This document shows, piece after piece, positions 21,270 through 33,028 of a stretch of 64,000 nucleotides of DNA. Numbering within the stretch: position 1 is the stretch's first letter; each line of letters opens with the position of its first letter. A program made the position numbers and the translations under genes. Under the pieces are notes generated by a model that was not told the origin of the DNA, did not search any database, and worked only from the letters and a program-made list of their open reading frames with translations. Origin of the DNA: Craterostigma plantagineum (Eukaryota; Streptophyta; Magnoliopsida; Lamiales; Linderniaceae); NCBI GenBank assembly GCA_027422505.1, contig JAPQWV010000686.1, forward strand, positions 186,001 to 250,000. Reading direction: 5' to 3'.

Positions 21270-23165
21270 CAAATCAGAAAAGAATTTCTTCTTTTGTTGA
21301 CTCGTGTATTCCTTTGGTAGGACCCTCGCAACAAGGTAGTTAGCGTAATTTGCAAATCAAGGGGTGTCGTCACTTACTACGTGTATCGCGTAGAGGTGCT
21401 CGTCTGGGAACCGATCGTGTATCGCCCTCTCGTTCTTATTGTATATCTCGGACTCCTCTAGTCGGGAAAGGTGATCTGCCGCTAGGTTCTCCGCACCCTT
21501 CTTGTCGCGGATCTCTATATCGAACTCTTGCAGTAGCAGGATCCACCGAATTAGTCTTGGCTTGGCGTCGGGCTTTGCTAACAAGTACTTGAGAGCAGAG
21601 TGGTCAGTAAAAACAATAACTTTAGACAGGATTAAATATGACCTGAACTTGTCGAAAGCAAACACGACGGCCAACAGCTCCTTCTCGGTGGTCGTGTAAT
21701 TGGCTTGGGTTGCGTCTAACGTCTTACTCGCGGATTAGATTGGCCTGAAGTGGTTGTCCTTACTCTGCCCTAGCACGGCCCCAACTGCATAGTCACTAGC
21801 ATCGCACATTAGTTCAAAGGGCAGCCCCCAGTCGGGGGCAACCATAATAGGTGCTGCGATAAGTCTTTCCTTAAGTAGATTGAAAGCATGTAGGCATTCG
21901 TCATTGAAATCAAACGGGGCATCTTTCTCTAACAACCTAGACATAGGACGTGCGATCTTGGAAAAATCTTTGATAAACCTACGATAAAATCCCGCATGTC
22001 CTAGAAAACTTCTAATTGACTTCACGTTCGAGGGGACAGGCAATTTTTCTATCGTCTCTAACTTAGCTCGGTCCACTTCGATTCCTTTAGAGGAAATCTT
22101 ATGACCGAGAACTATACCCTCTCGAACCATGAAATGTCACTTTTCCCAATTAAGTGCCAGATTTGTTTCCTCGCATCGTGCGAGCACGAGCTTTAGATTC
22201 GATAAACATGCATCAAACGAGGAACCGAAAACAGAGATGTCGTCCATAAATACCTCCATTACCTCACCTACCAATTCGTCGAATATGGCCATCATGCATC
22301 GCTGGACGGTGGCTGGGGCATTGCATAATCCGAATGGCATCCTTCGGTACGCGAACGTTCCGAACGGGCACGTAAACGTCGTCTTCTCCTGGTCCTCGGG
22401 TGCTATAGGAATCTATAGATAACCTGACAAACCATCAAGGAAACAATAGAATGAGTGACCGGTTAATTTTTCTAACATCTGATCAATAAAAGGAAGGGGA
22501 AAGTGATCTTTTCTCGTTGCATCATTCAACTTCCTGTAGTCAATACAGACACGCCATCCAGTCACCGTCCTTGTCGGAATCAGCTCGTTCTTGTCGTTGG
22601 TGACGACCGTCATGCCTCCCTTCTTTGGGACTACTTGGACCGGGCTGACCCATGCGCTGTCTGAGATGGGATAGATCATCCCTGCGTCTAGCAGCTTGAT
22701 TACCTCCTTCTTGACAACGTCCTTCATGTTGGGATTGAGGCGCCTTTGACGTTGAGCGACCGGCTTGAAGTCATCCTCCATGAGGATCTTGTGTGTGCAG
22801 TAGCTGGGATTGATACCCCTTATGTCGGATATCTTCCACGCCAGGGCCTTCTTGTGCGTCTTCAACACGTCTAAAAGCTGACCCTTCTGCCCATCATCGA
22901 GGCTTGAGGAGATTATGACCGGCAGTCCTCCATTGTTGCTTAGAAACGCGTATTCGAGGTGGTCGGGCAGCGGCTTCAGTTCCAGGACTGGTGGCTCCTC
23001 AACCGAACTCTTTTCCTTGTCCGCTTTGCTGCTCTCGTCGATGGCTATGATAGGCTCGTCGACCTCCTCCCCACACTCATCGATCGCCATAAGTGTGTGC
23101 ATGTCGTGATCACCGACCTGTGACAGACCTTGCACGGAAAAGAGGAAATCGTGCTCAAATACGTC
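21270..23165 (-). pseudogene. Athila D reverse transcriptase and RNase H
   Basis: Athila-type RT: VTGWRVCIDYRKLNDATRKDHFPLPFIDQML segments (22.6-22.5 kb), FCFLDGLSGY-type motif, MPFGLCNAPATVQRCM and catalytic FMDDISVFG. Connection and RNase H follow ([45 protein letters not shown]). In-frame stops at 22413-22415 (TAG), 22137-22139 (TGA), 21735-21737 (TAA) and 21357-21359 (TGA, where Trp is usual); the RNH-IN boundary stop is at 21261-21263. No indel breaks the frame. Confidence 0.92.
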
Positions 23166-24302
23166 TTAGAAATAACATTTATCGTCCTGCTCGCTACTCT
23201 TTTTCATTGAGTCGGCCATATCAAAGGTAACCTTTTCCCCATCTACCGTCAAGGTTAACGTCCCATTCCTAACGTCTATCATGGTCTCCCCCGTGGCTAA
23301 GAAAGGTCTACCTAAAATTAAGGGGACATTTTCATCTTCTTCCATATCTAAGATAACGAAATCTGCGGGAATCACGAATTTATCGACCTTAACTAGGACA
23401 TCCTCGATAACACCTCGAGGGTACTTTAACGATCTATCAGCTAATTGGAGGCTCATCCTAGTGGGTCGCGGTTCACCTAGACCTAGACGCTTAAACATAG
23501 AATATGGCATGAGATTAATACTAGCACCTAAGTCAGCTAACGCACGTTCGATTACTAAATCTCCTATAAGACAGGGAATAGTAAAACTCCCTGGATCCTT
23601 TAGCTTCTTAGGAATCTTGCTCTGGAGAATCGCCGAGCACTCCCCTCGCAGGCAGACGGTGGAGACGTGTTCGAGCTTCCTTCTGTTCGTCAACAAATCC
23701 TTCAAGAACTTGGCGAAGCTGGGCATCTGCGTAATGGCTTCAACAAAAGGTAAGTTAATATGCAATTCCTTACACATGCCCATAAATTTACCAAACTGTG
23801 CTTCGTTCTTGTCCTTTTTTAGTCGAGCCGGGTACGGGATCTTCGGCTGGTAAGGCTTCACCGGTGGTCGCTGGATCTCCGTCACCTTTTCCTTCTCGGG
23901 CTCGACTTTCTCCTTCTCAGCTTCGGCCTTCTCGACATTGTCGCCTACGATTTCCTCCACATCGGGCTCGTCGTGGCTATCAAGGTTGGCACTCTCCTTT
24001 GCCTTCTTCTTGGCGGGCACTTCTTGCAATTCCCGTCCATTCCTCAATGTCACCGCCTTGCAGTACTCCTTTGGATTTGGCTCGGTGTAACTTGGGAGCG
24101 ATCCCTGAGTGCGCCCCGCCAACTGTTTCGCCATCTGACCCATCTGTTGCTCCAGCTTTTTGAGCGAGGCGTCCGTGTTCTGAGCACGCAAGTCATTCGC
24201 CTCCATGTACTCCTCCATCTTCGTCATACGACTTTCGTGGGCTGCAGTGGTGCTACTGAAATTCGTGAGGAGTGTCTTCGTCATGTCCTTCATCTCCCTC
24301 AT
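23166..24302 (-). pseudogene. Athila D protease region
   Basis: A charged coiled-coil segment (MTKMEEYMEANDL, LKKLEQQMGQMAKQL), then LPSYTEPNPKEYCKAVTLRNGREL typical of Athila in overlapping pieces, a Glu/Lys-rich linker and an aspartic protease fold with ADLGASINLMPYSMF in place of the usual DSG/DTG core, and LGRPFLATG near the end. The DLGA core is normal for Athila proteases. It ends at a TAA (23168-23166) but the frame continues in register into RT. It would process the polyprotein. Confidence 0.88.
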
Positions 24303-25646
24303 GTCGTCGGATCCTCCCGCGGGCGCGTTCTGGTATTATCGTGGTGGCCCGTTCTGGAATCCGGAAGGTCTGGGCTGAAATCCTGGTGGTCCTTGGCTCT
24401 GATGGTTCTGATTCCCGTACGCCAGGTTTGGATGTGCCCGGGGCTGGAAACTTCGCTGGCCACCTTGATAATTGCCCATGTAATCAACATGCTCATGCGG
24501 CTGGCCAAGCTGGCATTCTGAGGTCTCGTGGGCTGCCCCGCAAATTCCGCACAAGGGCACATAAGGGGTGTGCTGTGTCGGTGTGGTAGTGGCCACGGCG
24601 TTCACGGGCTGAGTCTGCCCGGACTTGGGAAGCAATGCACTAATCACCGTCTACAACTGAGAGTTCGTCGAGGCGAGTTGTTGCTGGAGCGCCTCGATCT
24701 TAGCGTTAGTGGCCGTCTCCTCGCTCACTCCAAATACGCCTGTCGTCTTCATCCTGGTATTTCCCCTCATGAAACTGTTCCTCGAATAGTCCTCTATTAA
24801 ATTCCATGCATCGGTGGCATTAAGTTTCACGAGTCCTCCTCCTGCGGCTCCGTCTAACATATGAACAGTCTGATCGTTGAGCCCCTCATGGAATCGGTTA
24901 ATCTGGGCTGCCTTCGACATCCCGTGCTGCGGGCACCTTTTCAATAGCGCCTTATATCGCTCCCACACCTCGTAGAGATTCTCAGACTCTTTCTGATGGA
25001 ATAAAGAGATTTCTGTCTTCAATCGTAGCACCTTCGAAAGTGGGAAGTAATGGCCGATAAACGCGGCTCGCAGCTCCTCCCAGGTGGTAATCGAGCGGGG
25101 TGGCAACATCTCAAGCCAATCCTTGGCTCTGAACTTCAAAGAGAACGGGAACAACATGAGCTTAATCGCGTCGCCCGGAACACCATTGATTTTGATGGTG
25201 TCGGTGACCGTCAGAAACGCCTTCAGATGGGAGTAAGGATCGTCATCGGGGTTGCCCTCGAACTGGGCCGTCTTGAAAATCATCTGAAGCCAAGAGTGCT
25301 TCAGTTTAAAGTTGTTGTTCTCGATCGACGGAATGACTATCGCTGACTCCGTACCGCCTAGTGCGGCATTCTTGAGGAGGTCCTGAAGTGACGGTTCCTC
25401 CTCGGGAATGTTATGGACGGGCACTCGGTGGTCCGTCATGTCTGCTTCTGTGTAGGGACTATCTACGGCTGCTTCTACACGTGAATTCTGAATGGATTCC
25501 TGCGAACTATCCTCTGAATAGCTGACTAAGTGGTCCTGAGAGCTAGTGGATGCTCCTTCGGTATCGTACTTCAGTTTCCTTCGTAACTTCCGCTCGAAAT
25601 CCGGGTCTGCGTCAACGATGGGACCTGATGGATGGCTTCGGGTCAT
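24303..25646 (-). pseudogene. Athila D gag
   Basis: Starts MTRSHPSGPIVDADPDF. The gag core has DPYSHLKAFLTVTDTI, AKDWLEMLPPRSITTWEEL, FHQKESENLYEVWERYKAL and RFHEGLNDQTV, the retrotrans_gag pattern that builds the particle. A short zinc segment CGICGAAHETSEC (C-x2-C-x4-H-x4-C) follows a stop. In-frame stops at 24651-24653 (TAG, after NSQL) and 24336-24338 (TAA). No frameshift: all segments share one frame with pol. Confidence 0.92.
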
Positions 25647-25849
25647 TCACCGCTGAATCGTGCCTTCAATAGGGGAAAACAAAAGAAATTAGCAAAGGAA
25701 TAATAAAAACGTCGAAAAGATTACGATAGTACTAATGACGCAGGAAACAAATAACGCAAATAACACAAATAACGCAAATAGTAATAGCAAATAAAGACGA
25801 ATAAAAGTGGCTAAATTACCGAACTACGGTGTTCCTAATATCAATCTAT

Positions 25850-25867
25850 TCCCCGGCAACGGCGCCA
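25850..25867 (-). other. primer-binding site of Athila D (tRNA-Asp type)
   Basis: On the minus strand TGGCGCCGTTGCCGGGGA, six bases inside the 5' LTR. This 18-mer is the classical PBS of Athila and many plant Ty3/gypsy elements. Confidence 0.95.
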
Positions 25868-25873
25868 AAAACT

Positions 25874-27316
25874 TGATCGACACGTGGTGTATTATGCAAG
25901 TGCGACAAGTGATAAAATAAAACGTATACTAAATTACTATCACCGACGTGCGATAGGCAGTGACCTATCGTTTGTAGTGCAGTAGAGTGAGTAGACGAGT
26001 ATCGAACACGAGGAATAAATCAAGTACTAGTAATTACCTATCGACTCGATATTTAGCCTAAATAAAATACGCAGATTTTTGATGACTTAACCTAACACTT
26101 ACCCTTAAACGACTAGAAATTCAAAGAGCACGTTAAACTGGTACGAAGCTTTCAGATAATAAAAAGTGCTCGGGATTCGAATCCCGCTAGGTATTATTGG
26201 CTAAGGCAATGAACTATCGCTCCTACGTGATTCTGACTAGATCGCAGTAATTTTCCTGCCCGCTCGCGAGTTTGCTGTCGCCCTAAACGCTTGCGGGGAT
26301 CTAAAATTCATTAATTACTAACGGCGAGGATCGAGTATTTGTTTTCGCCCTATACTCGAATCCTATCTTCTACGAATGGCCTAATCGTTATTTAGCTGTC
26401 GCCCTAAACGATTTTCCAAACAATTACTTTAACACATAGACATATTAAAGCAACGAAACAATTTCATAGAACGATAAATAGTCAAAACACATAGTCACGA
26501 TAATTACAAGTCTTAACTACGAAATATCCTAGCGTTCATCTAATCCCAAACACAAAGGGATTTAGCTACGCATAATAGAAGGAAAAACAACTAAGGAAAT
26601 AGAAATTAAGAGAAAAGAACTCATAATCGTTGAAAGCTTGGGTAGATCTTTGTTCTTCGTTCACGTTTGCGTAGAACTACGTCTCTTGCGCTCCGGGGCG
26701 TGATTCTGCGTTCTTTCGTGCTATTTTTCGTCTCTAGAGGGTTTAGCAATTGTCTCTGGTCGAAGTCCCCTCTTTCTGAGTCGAATTTGGGCTTTTATGA
26801 GAAATTTCGCACTGGTCACGGCCTGGGACATGGGCCGTCACGGCCGTGACCATCACCGACTCCACGCGAAAATATCGAAACCATGCGTCACGGCCAAGTG
26901 CATCAATGGTCACGGCCGTGACCATCATCAGTGGGCTTCTCTGCCATCGGTCACGGTTAAGTGCATGCTCTGTCACGGCCGTGACCAGGGGCAGTGATCA
27001 ATCATCACTTTCTGTCGGGCGTCACGGCTTGGAGCACTGGACGTCACGGCCGTGACGCTTGGCAGTGTCTTTGAGCTTGCGCTCTGTCACGGGTCACGGT
27101 CAGATGCTCTAGGTGTCACGGCCGTGACCTATAGCAGTTTTCGTCCTTTTTGCTCCGTTTTGCTCCGTTTTCGCTCCTTTTCGCGCGAAACTCGTCCTAA
27201 GCTCCTTCAACAATAAAACAAGTGTAAATATATCGAATAAATGCATAAATTGATTGCTAACGCTTTATTATACCCCGAATAAATACTACGATAAACGCAT
27301 TGAAATGCGTTTATCA
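25874..27316 (-). repeat. 5' LTR of Athila D
   Basis: 1,443 bp, nearly identical to the 3' LTR. It carries five perfect GTCACGGCCGTGAC palindromes (about 26839-27130), one more than the 3' copy. On the minus strand they lie about 190-480 bp from the LTR start, i.e. in U3. Followed at right by the target duplication GGTAT. Confidence 0.95.
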
Positions 27317-28606
27317 GGTATGCAGGAGCCATTTTTGCCACTTCGTGGAAAGTGACGTTGTAGCTTTCTTTGATTGATCGGTGAGACTTGATGTAGACAT
27401 GGTACGCTTTGGACGTTGATGAATACCCAACGAATGTACCTTAGGGTCGAACTTAGCACGTTGTTCTCTGTCATTCGCCACAAAGCACTTGCACCCGAAG
27501 ACCTTGAGGAATGAGATATTGGGTACTCGCTTGTTTATTATTCGAACGGAATCTTATTGAAGCGCCTGTGAACCACCTTCTTGTTCTGAGTGAAACATGC
27601 AGTATTTACTGCTTCAGCACAAAGGAAGTGTGGGAGGCCAGAATGGATCAGCATTGCACGGACGGCCTCCACTGGAGTCCTGTTTTTTCCTTTCAACAAC
27701 CCCGTTCTGTTGAGGAGTCTTAGCGGCTGAGAATTGCTGGCTAATACCAAGTTTATGATAAAATTCACTGAGATACTTGTTCTTGAACTCAGTGCCGTCG
27801 TCCGTTCCGATGACTTGGACGGTTCATTGCATCAAATTCTGAGTAGTGTTCACGAAATTAATTATCAAGTCTCCTGTCTCATCATTAGTTCGGAGGAACT
27901 TTGTCCATGCGTAGCAAGAGAAGTCATCAACAATGACTAGAATATACTTGCGTCCATTAATACTTTGCGCTTGCATTGGTCCGCAAAGGTCCATGTACAG
28001 CAATTCCAGTGGACGAGAAGTATATGCAATCTGTTTTATGTGATGAGATCCTCGCTTCATTTTTCCTAGCTTGCACGTCGAACATTGATGCTCTTTCTAT
28101 AATACTATAGTTGGAAGACCGTGGACCAACTTTTTCCTCGAAAGCAGTTGAAGAGCTTTAATGTTGAGATGAGACATACGTTGATGCCATAAGCTATTCC
28201 TCTAAATTACAGTCTGAGAAATGAGGCAAACAGTTGTCGAAGGCCGCACGGACGTCAGGTAGATCGCGTAAAGATTTGATTTCCGAAATTCTTGGAGGAG
28301 TTCTATGTCCTGATTGTCCAATATTCTGCACCGGTCAGCAACAAAGACCACCTGGAATTCTTTGTCGCAAAATTGGCCTATGCTGAACAAGTTATGCTGG
28401 AGACCTTCGACATAAGAGACATCCCTTATGATCAGATTTTCCAAAAAGTTGTCCTCGAATCCTAGTATGAGGGCTAAGTCGTTGTTTTTGAATCTGACTT
28501 TTCCATTTGGTCGGTCTTTGTAGTTGCTCAGCAGCTCTTGTATTCCCGTCATGTGTGTGGAGCAACCAGGGTCGAGGTACCACACATGATGAATCTGCAA
28601 AAACAA
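27317..28606 (-). pseudogene. copia B protease and integrase, broken
   Basis: The protease core reads WYLDPGCSTHMTG: the catalytic DSG has become DPG. Downstream are the pre-integrase block (near 28140-28200), integrase pieces YMDLCGPMQAQSINGRK and VIVDDFSCYAW, and the segment NKKVVHRRFNKIPFE. Several frame changes. Continues beyond D at 14321. Non-functional. Confidence 0.88.
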
Positions 28607-30167
28607 TTAGAGCGCTTTAGATACCCACTCATATATGGGTCCTCGCAAATTAGCAGATCTATGTATTGGTTCAGATATGATTCCTAAATTAGTGCTTGTA
28701 GGTGTTTTAGCGACCCAAGTCATCTTGAAGAAGTCGATATGGGTTTGCTCTTAGTAGAAGACTTTGCCTTTCCGGCTTTTGTTTCATTAGGCGGAGTTTT
28801 AGAAACCCATTTAGGTTGAACCTGGCAGGGAAGATTAATTTCAGCGCGGACAAATGTTTTGGTAGGTTTGACCGAGGAAAAGATTTTTTCATTTGACAAT
28901 CTCCTATGTTGCTTGGGGGATTCGATTTTTGCGGGATACCTTAGGTGAGAGCAAGCATGAATAGCGCTATAAGCCTTTTTAATGGCTGGATCTTGTTTCC
29001 TATGGGTATTCCTAGTTGCATTTGTTTTAGAATGATTAATGGTTTCTGTAGAAGAAGAGCCTATTTCGTAATTAGTGCTTCTAAAGGTGGTAGGTTCTAA
29101 GGAGCAAGTAGAAGCAATTACTTTGAGAGTGGAAATGGCTCTTTTATTTCTACGAGTGTTTAGTCTTTTTACAGAAGGAGGAGATATATTCAATACGTTG
29201 ACGTCTAGAGACTCCTTAATATCTATACTAGACACTCTTGCCTTCGATTCATCTAGCTCAGGTAATATGCTACCTGTAGACATAGGTGAAACGGAATTAG
29301 ATTTGTCATTTTTCAAAATATTAATGTTTTGTTTTTGATCTTTTGAAGGCTATTTTTCTTTCACCGCGCTCTTTGGAATAATTTTATCCTTTGAGGGAGA
29401 TGCGTGAGAGTGGCTTGGGAGATAGAGAAAGTTTTGAGATTTTCCATCTCTTTTCGGAATCTTTTCTTTTCAGCTTCAAAATCCTCTCTTTGTTTTTCTA
29501 ATGAAACTCTTAACCCTTCTATTTTCCTAACAATAGGGGGTAGGTAGAGAAAATTGCCAAAACGATTATTTTGAGCTTCCTTATTTGTAGAATGATCTTC
29601 AATAAAATCAATTGTATCAAGACTCCAACCCTTGGGAGGTTCCCTAGTTTTGTCGCGTTGATTCAGTTCAGTTAAGAAAAGGAAATTTCAGCCCTAGTTT
29701 TGACTTTTCTTTTGGCTCTCTTCGATATCTATTTCTTTTGCGCTTGTGAAGTTCATCAATTTTGTTAGTCTTAAGCCCATGTACTTGACATCACAAAGTT
29801 GTTTGCAATTAACTTTCTTTAAGTGACGTGGGTTTTCAAAGCTTAAGCCACCTTGGGCTGATTCAGAAAGATAGTCTGTTCAGTTTGTCCCTTTGTTACT
29901 ATAAGATCAAATTTTTTAATTTATATAGCTTCCTGCGTTCATTGTCTAAGGTAGCATAGTTGTTTTGAGCGGTGCTCTTTTCGGCTTGACAGTTGTCTAG
30001 ACTCTTTCCTAGTTCACTAATCTTAGAATTTGCCTTAACTAATTCCTCTTCAAGACTAGTGACTTTCTTATTTGCCGATTCAAGTCTACTTTTAACTAGA
30101 CTCTTTTCGTCTAAGTTCCTTAATAGACATTTGTGATTATTGTCTAGCCTGTCCTCTAGTTCTTTTA
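28607..30167 (-). pseudogene. copia B gag-protease spacer, coiled-coil rich
   Basis: Between the zinc knuckle and protease. Near 30167-29930, in shifting frames, are heptad-like segments (LESANKKVTSLEEELVKA, LDNCQAEKSTAQNNYATL). A basic, Ser/Thr-rich ORF follows at 29316-28720 (HSKTNATRNTHRKQDP, KPTKTFVRAEI). Long coiled-coil spacers at this point are known in large copia polyproteins of this lineage. Copia A lacks the whole segment. Confidence 0.65.
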
Positions 30168-31730
30168 TTACCGAGCTATGCTTTCTACTGAGGTATGCTT
30201 AGTCTCATATGTTTGGACTTTCTTCGTTAATTCGTCTATGGTGAGGCTAGAACTCCTAACTTGTTCTTCGAGACTAGCTATGATTTCCTTAGCCTTAAGA
30301 AGCTTTTTCTCTACTATTATTCCTCTTTTCTGCTCAGTTACCATGTTAGCCAATTTAGAGCTTAACTCGGCTAACAAGTCAGAATTTGTAGAGTCCGAGG
30401 TTTCTACCTCATGAGATAATATGGATGCTTTCTCGTCGTCCGTCTCTGCGGAAGTATCATCTTTTTTTTCATCATCAAGGCGAGCCATCAGGGCAAGATT
30501 GTCGGCGTCAAAATCTGAGCTATCCTCTAGCCAGTGGTCCTGCTCTGCCATAAGAGCTACTCCAGCTTCCTTTTGTTTAGTTAGTTGAAGCTTCCTGGAG
30601 TAGTAGTTAGCATCCTTTTTCTTCGGAAGGGTGCACTCCTTGGCAAAGTGACCTGTTTTCCACAATTAAAACATTTTAGTGTGTCTTTAGAAAGTGTGGC
30701 TTCTGATGACTCAGCTGGCTTTTCTTTATTCTTCGAGCTTGTAGTTCGAAGTCTGCTGGCAGAAGATGACAACTTTTTCTTGAAGTACTGCATTGTCATC
30801 ATCTTAGCGACTAACGCCAGCTGTTTGCCAAATTCTTTGATCTCAGAGGAAAGTTCTGAGTCAGATGTGTCTTCATCCTCTGAGGAGCTTGGGAGATTGA
30901 TGTGCTTTTCCTTGCGTGAGGGGGAGCTCTTCTTCTCAGAAACTAGAGCTATGGAGTCCTCGGCCTGTTTGCCCTTTTGCTCTTTTTGTAACTCGCTTAT
31001 GTCTTCTTCATGCAGTGCGAGATTATCAAAAACAGCGTTAATATCCATCTCGTCCAAGTCCTTATTTTGTCGGAGTTGGATAGAGATCTTCTTCCAGTCG
31101 GTGGGCAGTGCAAACAGGAACCGAATTCTCCATGTTAGTCTTTTTGATATCAATCTTCCTCATTTCATTGAGAAGAGTGAGGTACCGCTGATAAAGATCG
31201 TGTAAGCTCTCCTCACTTTTGGCCTTGAAGGAGTCATATGCTGTGAGTATGTTAAGCCTTCTTAGCTTTAGCACCGACTTCGGTTCTTTGCATCATTCGC
31301 TCCAGTTCATCCCACATCCCTTTAGCAGTTGGGATGCTATCTATTTGTCTATAGATATCATTAGGGATGCCCTGCATCAATGTGTTCTTAGCAATAAGAT
31401 CTGCTCTAGCTCTTCTTTTCTCAGCTGCATCGTACTCACTGTGTAATTTTACTCGCCTAGTGGTTTCGATCGGAGGATTGTTCGAGCTATCACCTTCTTG
31501 GTTTATGTAAAATATTTCCGGTCCCTCATAAATTGATTTGAGTAGATCTTCAGCCTGATCATTGAGTTCGATGAAATGTAAGAACCGACTTCTCCAAACT
31601 GTATATTCCCCTTTTTAGAATTGGAGGACGATTATCATTTCCTAGAGAGTAGGCATCCATTTCTTCTTTGAGTTGATGTAGGATCTTCATTTGTTGTTTT
31701 GATGTCTTGAATTGATGTGATGTGCTTCAC
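30168..31730 (-). pseudogene. copia B gag with zinc knuckle, broken
   Basis: Homologous to gag of A: LHDLYQRYLTLLNEMRK, LPTDWKKISIQLRQNKDL, an acidic Ser-rich segment and the knuckle CFNCGKQ...FAKEC interrupted by a frame change near 30665. The codon matching the start ATG of A reads GTG (31730-31728). After the knuckle the ORF runs on as a coiled coil (LAELSSKLANMVTEQK, IIASLEEQVRSSSL). Multiple frame breaks. Confidence 0.87.
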
Positions 31731-32665
31731 AAGTAGCGGATTAGTTAGTAGTGTTTGATCTAGAGCAGTTTCGAGAAAAATTGGCGCTGTTACTGTTCTC
31801 GTGCGACAAAGTTCGTTAGCGAAAAATTTTACGAGCGAGAAAAATTGCTCAAAATCTTTCGGTCGAGAAAAAAATTTGGATCGTGAATTTATTTCGAGCG
31901 CGGAGAAACAGTATGTTTAATAAGTTTCTCGCTGGGTCAAAATTAATTCGTTGACTGATAAAGGTTTCTCGTACCCAAATGATTTTCGCTTAGTCAAACT
32001 GAGAAGTCTGACCGAAAAAAATTATCGACTATAAGTTTTATGCGCGCAAAGGTCAATATTAGTCTTCGTCGAAAAAGTTTTTCGCTATGTAAAGCTCGAG
32101 AAATTTTTCTACTAAAGTCGTTCTTGGTAGAGGCGACTTTAGGTGTGACTAAGTATTCCGATCTGGATAAATTTCGCGCAGAGTTTTTCGATCGAGAAAT
32201 TAACCTGATCGAAGAACCTAGAGAGAAAAATTAAGATAATCGAGAAAAATCACAGAATACAGTTAACACTGATTCAAGCAAAAACGATGAATTAGACCTT
32301 GAAATTACATGAATCTGCTCGAAATCAACTACTGACTACGCACGAACAGGCAATTAAACACGTCATGAAGCAAAATATATCGAATTTGAGAAAAATCAGA
32401 ACGTGTTCTAACAGTTTATCGCGCGAACAGCAACAACTCAAATTCAAGAAATTCAGCTCGAATGATCTTCTAAATGCTACCGATCTAATTGCAAACGTTT
32501 CGTATCACTGAAACGAGCACGAAAACATCAAATTCAAAGCAATAGAGCACAGAGTTGAGCTATTAGATCGAAATTTACGCGCCAAACTGTTCTTCAATGG
32601 AACAGTACCCGAACTCAAACTTCAATCCAATTCTAACAATTTCCGATTCAACACAGAACGAAACT
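31731..32665 (-). promoter_or_regulatory. copia B 5' leader
   Basis: Untranslated, AT-rich, dense in CGAGAAA, TTTTTCG and CGATCG variants (e.g. CGATCGAGAAA near 32190). Collinear with the leader of A but without the 335 bp solo LTR: at about 31791 it reads CTGTTCTCGTGCGA straight through. Confidence 0.65.
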
Positions 32666-32677
32666 GCTCTGATACCA
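32666..32677 (-). other. primer-binding site of copia B
   Basis: TGGTATCAGAGC on the minus strand, complementary to initiator tRNA-Met, two bases inside the LTR. Confidence 0.93.
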
Positions 32678-32679
32678 AT

Positions 32680-33028
32680 TATTAGGTCCTAATTTATCAA
32701 CTCTATTATCCTGGCATGAATTCTAAGGCAATCGATACGAATTGGAGAGATTGAGATTTCGATCGAAAACCTTCTTGAAGAGCACGAGAGAGAATTTCGC
32801 TTAGAGTAGAAGATTTTTTGTGTTTCTCTCTCTCTAGAAATTGCATTGCAAGCCTTTCGGATCAATTTTCTAAATCCTCTCTTTAAGCACAATGTTTGTA
32901 CAACTATTTATACCAAACATACTTGTATAAATAACAAACTAAGTCCTAAAATAAGGACTATTACGATAACGCCCCAAATTATGAAGACAACTAATTAAAT
33001 CAATGCACAATTAAACTGATGTCCTACA
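32680..33028 (-). repeat. 5' LTR of copia B
   Basis: 349 bp, homologous to the LTR of A. Its inner terminus has decayed (TATTAGG instead of TGTTAGG). The outer end GTCCTACA is followed by GACGT, the presumed target site in the DUF1985 gene. Confidence 0.82.

Larger units (their letters stand above)
14322..27316 (-). mobile_element. Athila-type Ty3/gypsy retrotransposon D, 13.0 kb, TSD GGTAT
   Basis: Complete element: 5' LTR at right (25874-27316), tRNA-Asp-type PBS, one gag-pol frame (25646-20085) in the order gag-PR-RT-RNH-IN, a third ORF (18839-17547), PPT and 3' LTR (14322-15766). Target duplications GGTAT lie at 14317-14321 and 27317-27321, within copia B. The two LTRs differ at about 11-12 bases and two single-base indels (by eye, about 99.2% identical), indicating a recent insertion. 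The gag-pol frame carries eight in-frame stops but no frameshift. Confidence 0.95.
11109..33028 (-). mobile_element. Ty1/copia retrotransposon B, host of nested elements A, C and D
   Basis: The same family as A but diverged. Its parts in 5'-3' order are LTR (32680-33028), PBS, leader, gag with coiled-coil extension (about 31730-28607), protease/integrase (28606-27317), the IN-RT linker (14321-13648) and an RT fragment (11616-11109). The gaps are exactly filled by D and C, each flanked by a perfect 5 bp target duplication, which proves the pieces were once contiguous. The missing RT end, RNase H and 3' LTR should lie on the far side of A, outside the window. Confidence 0.88.
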
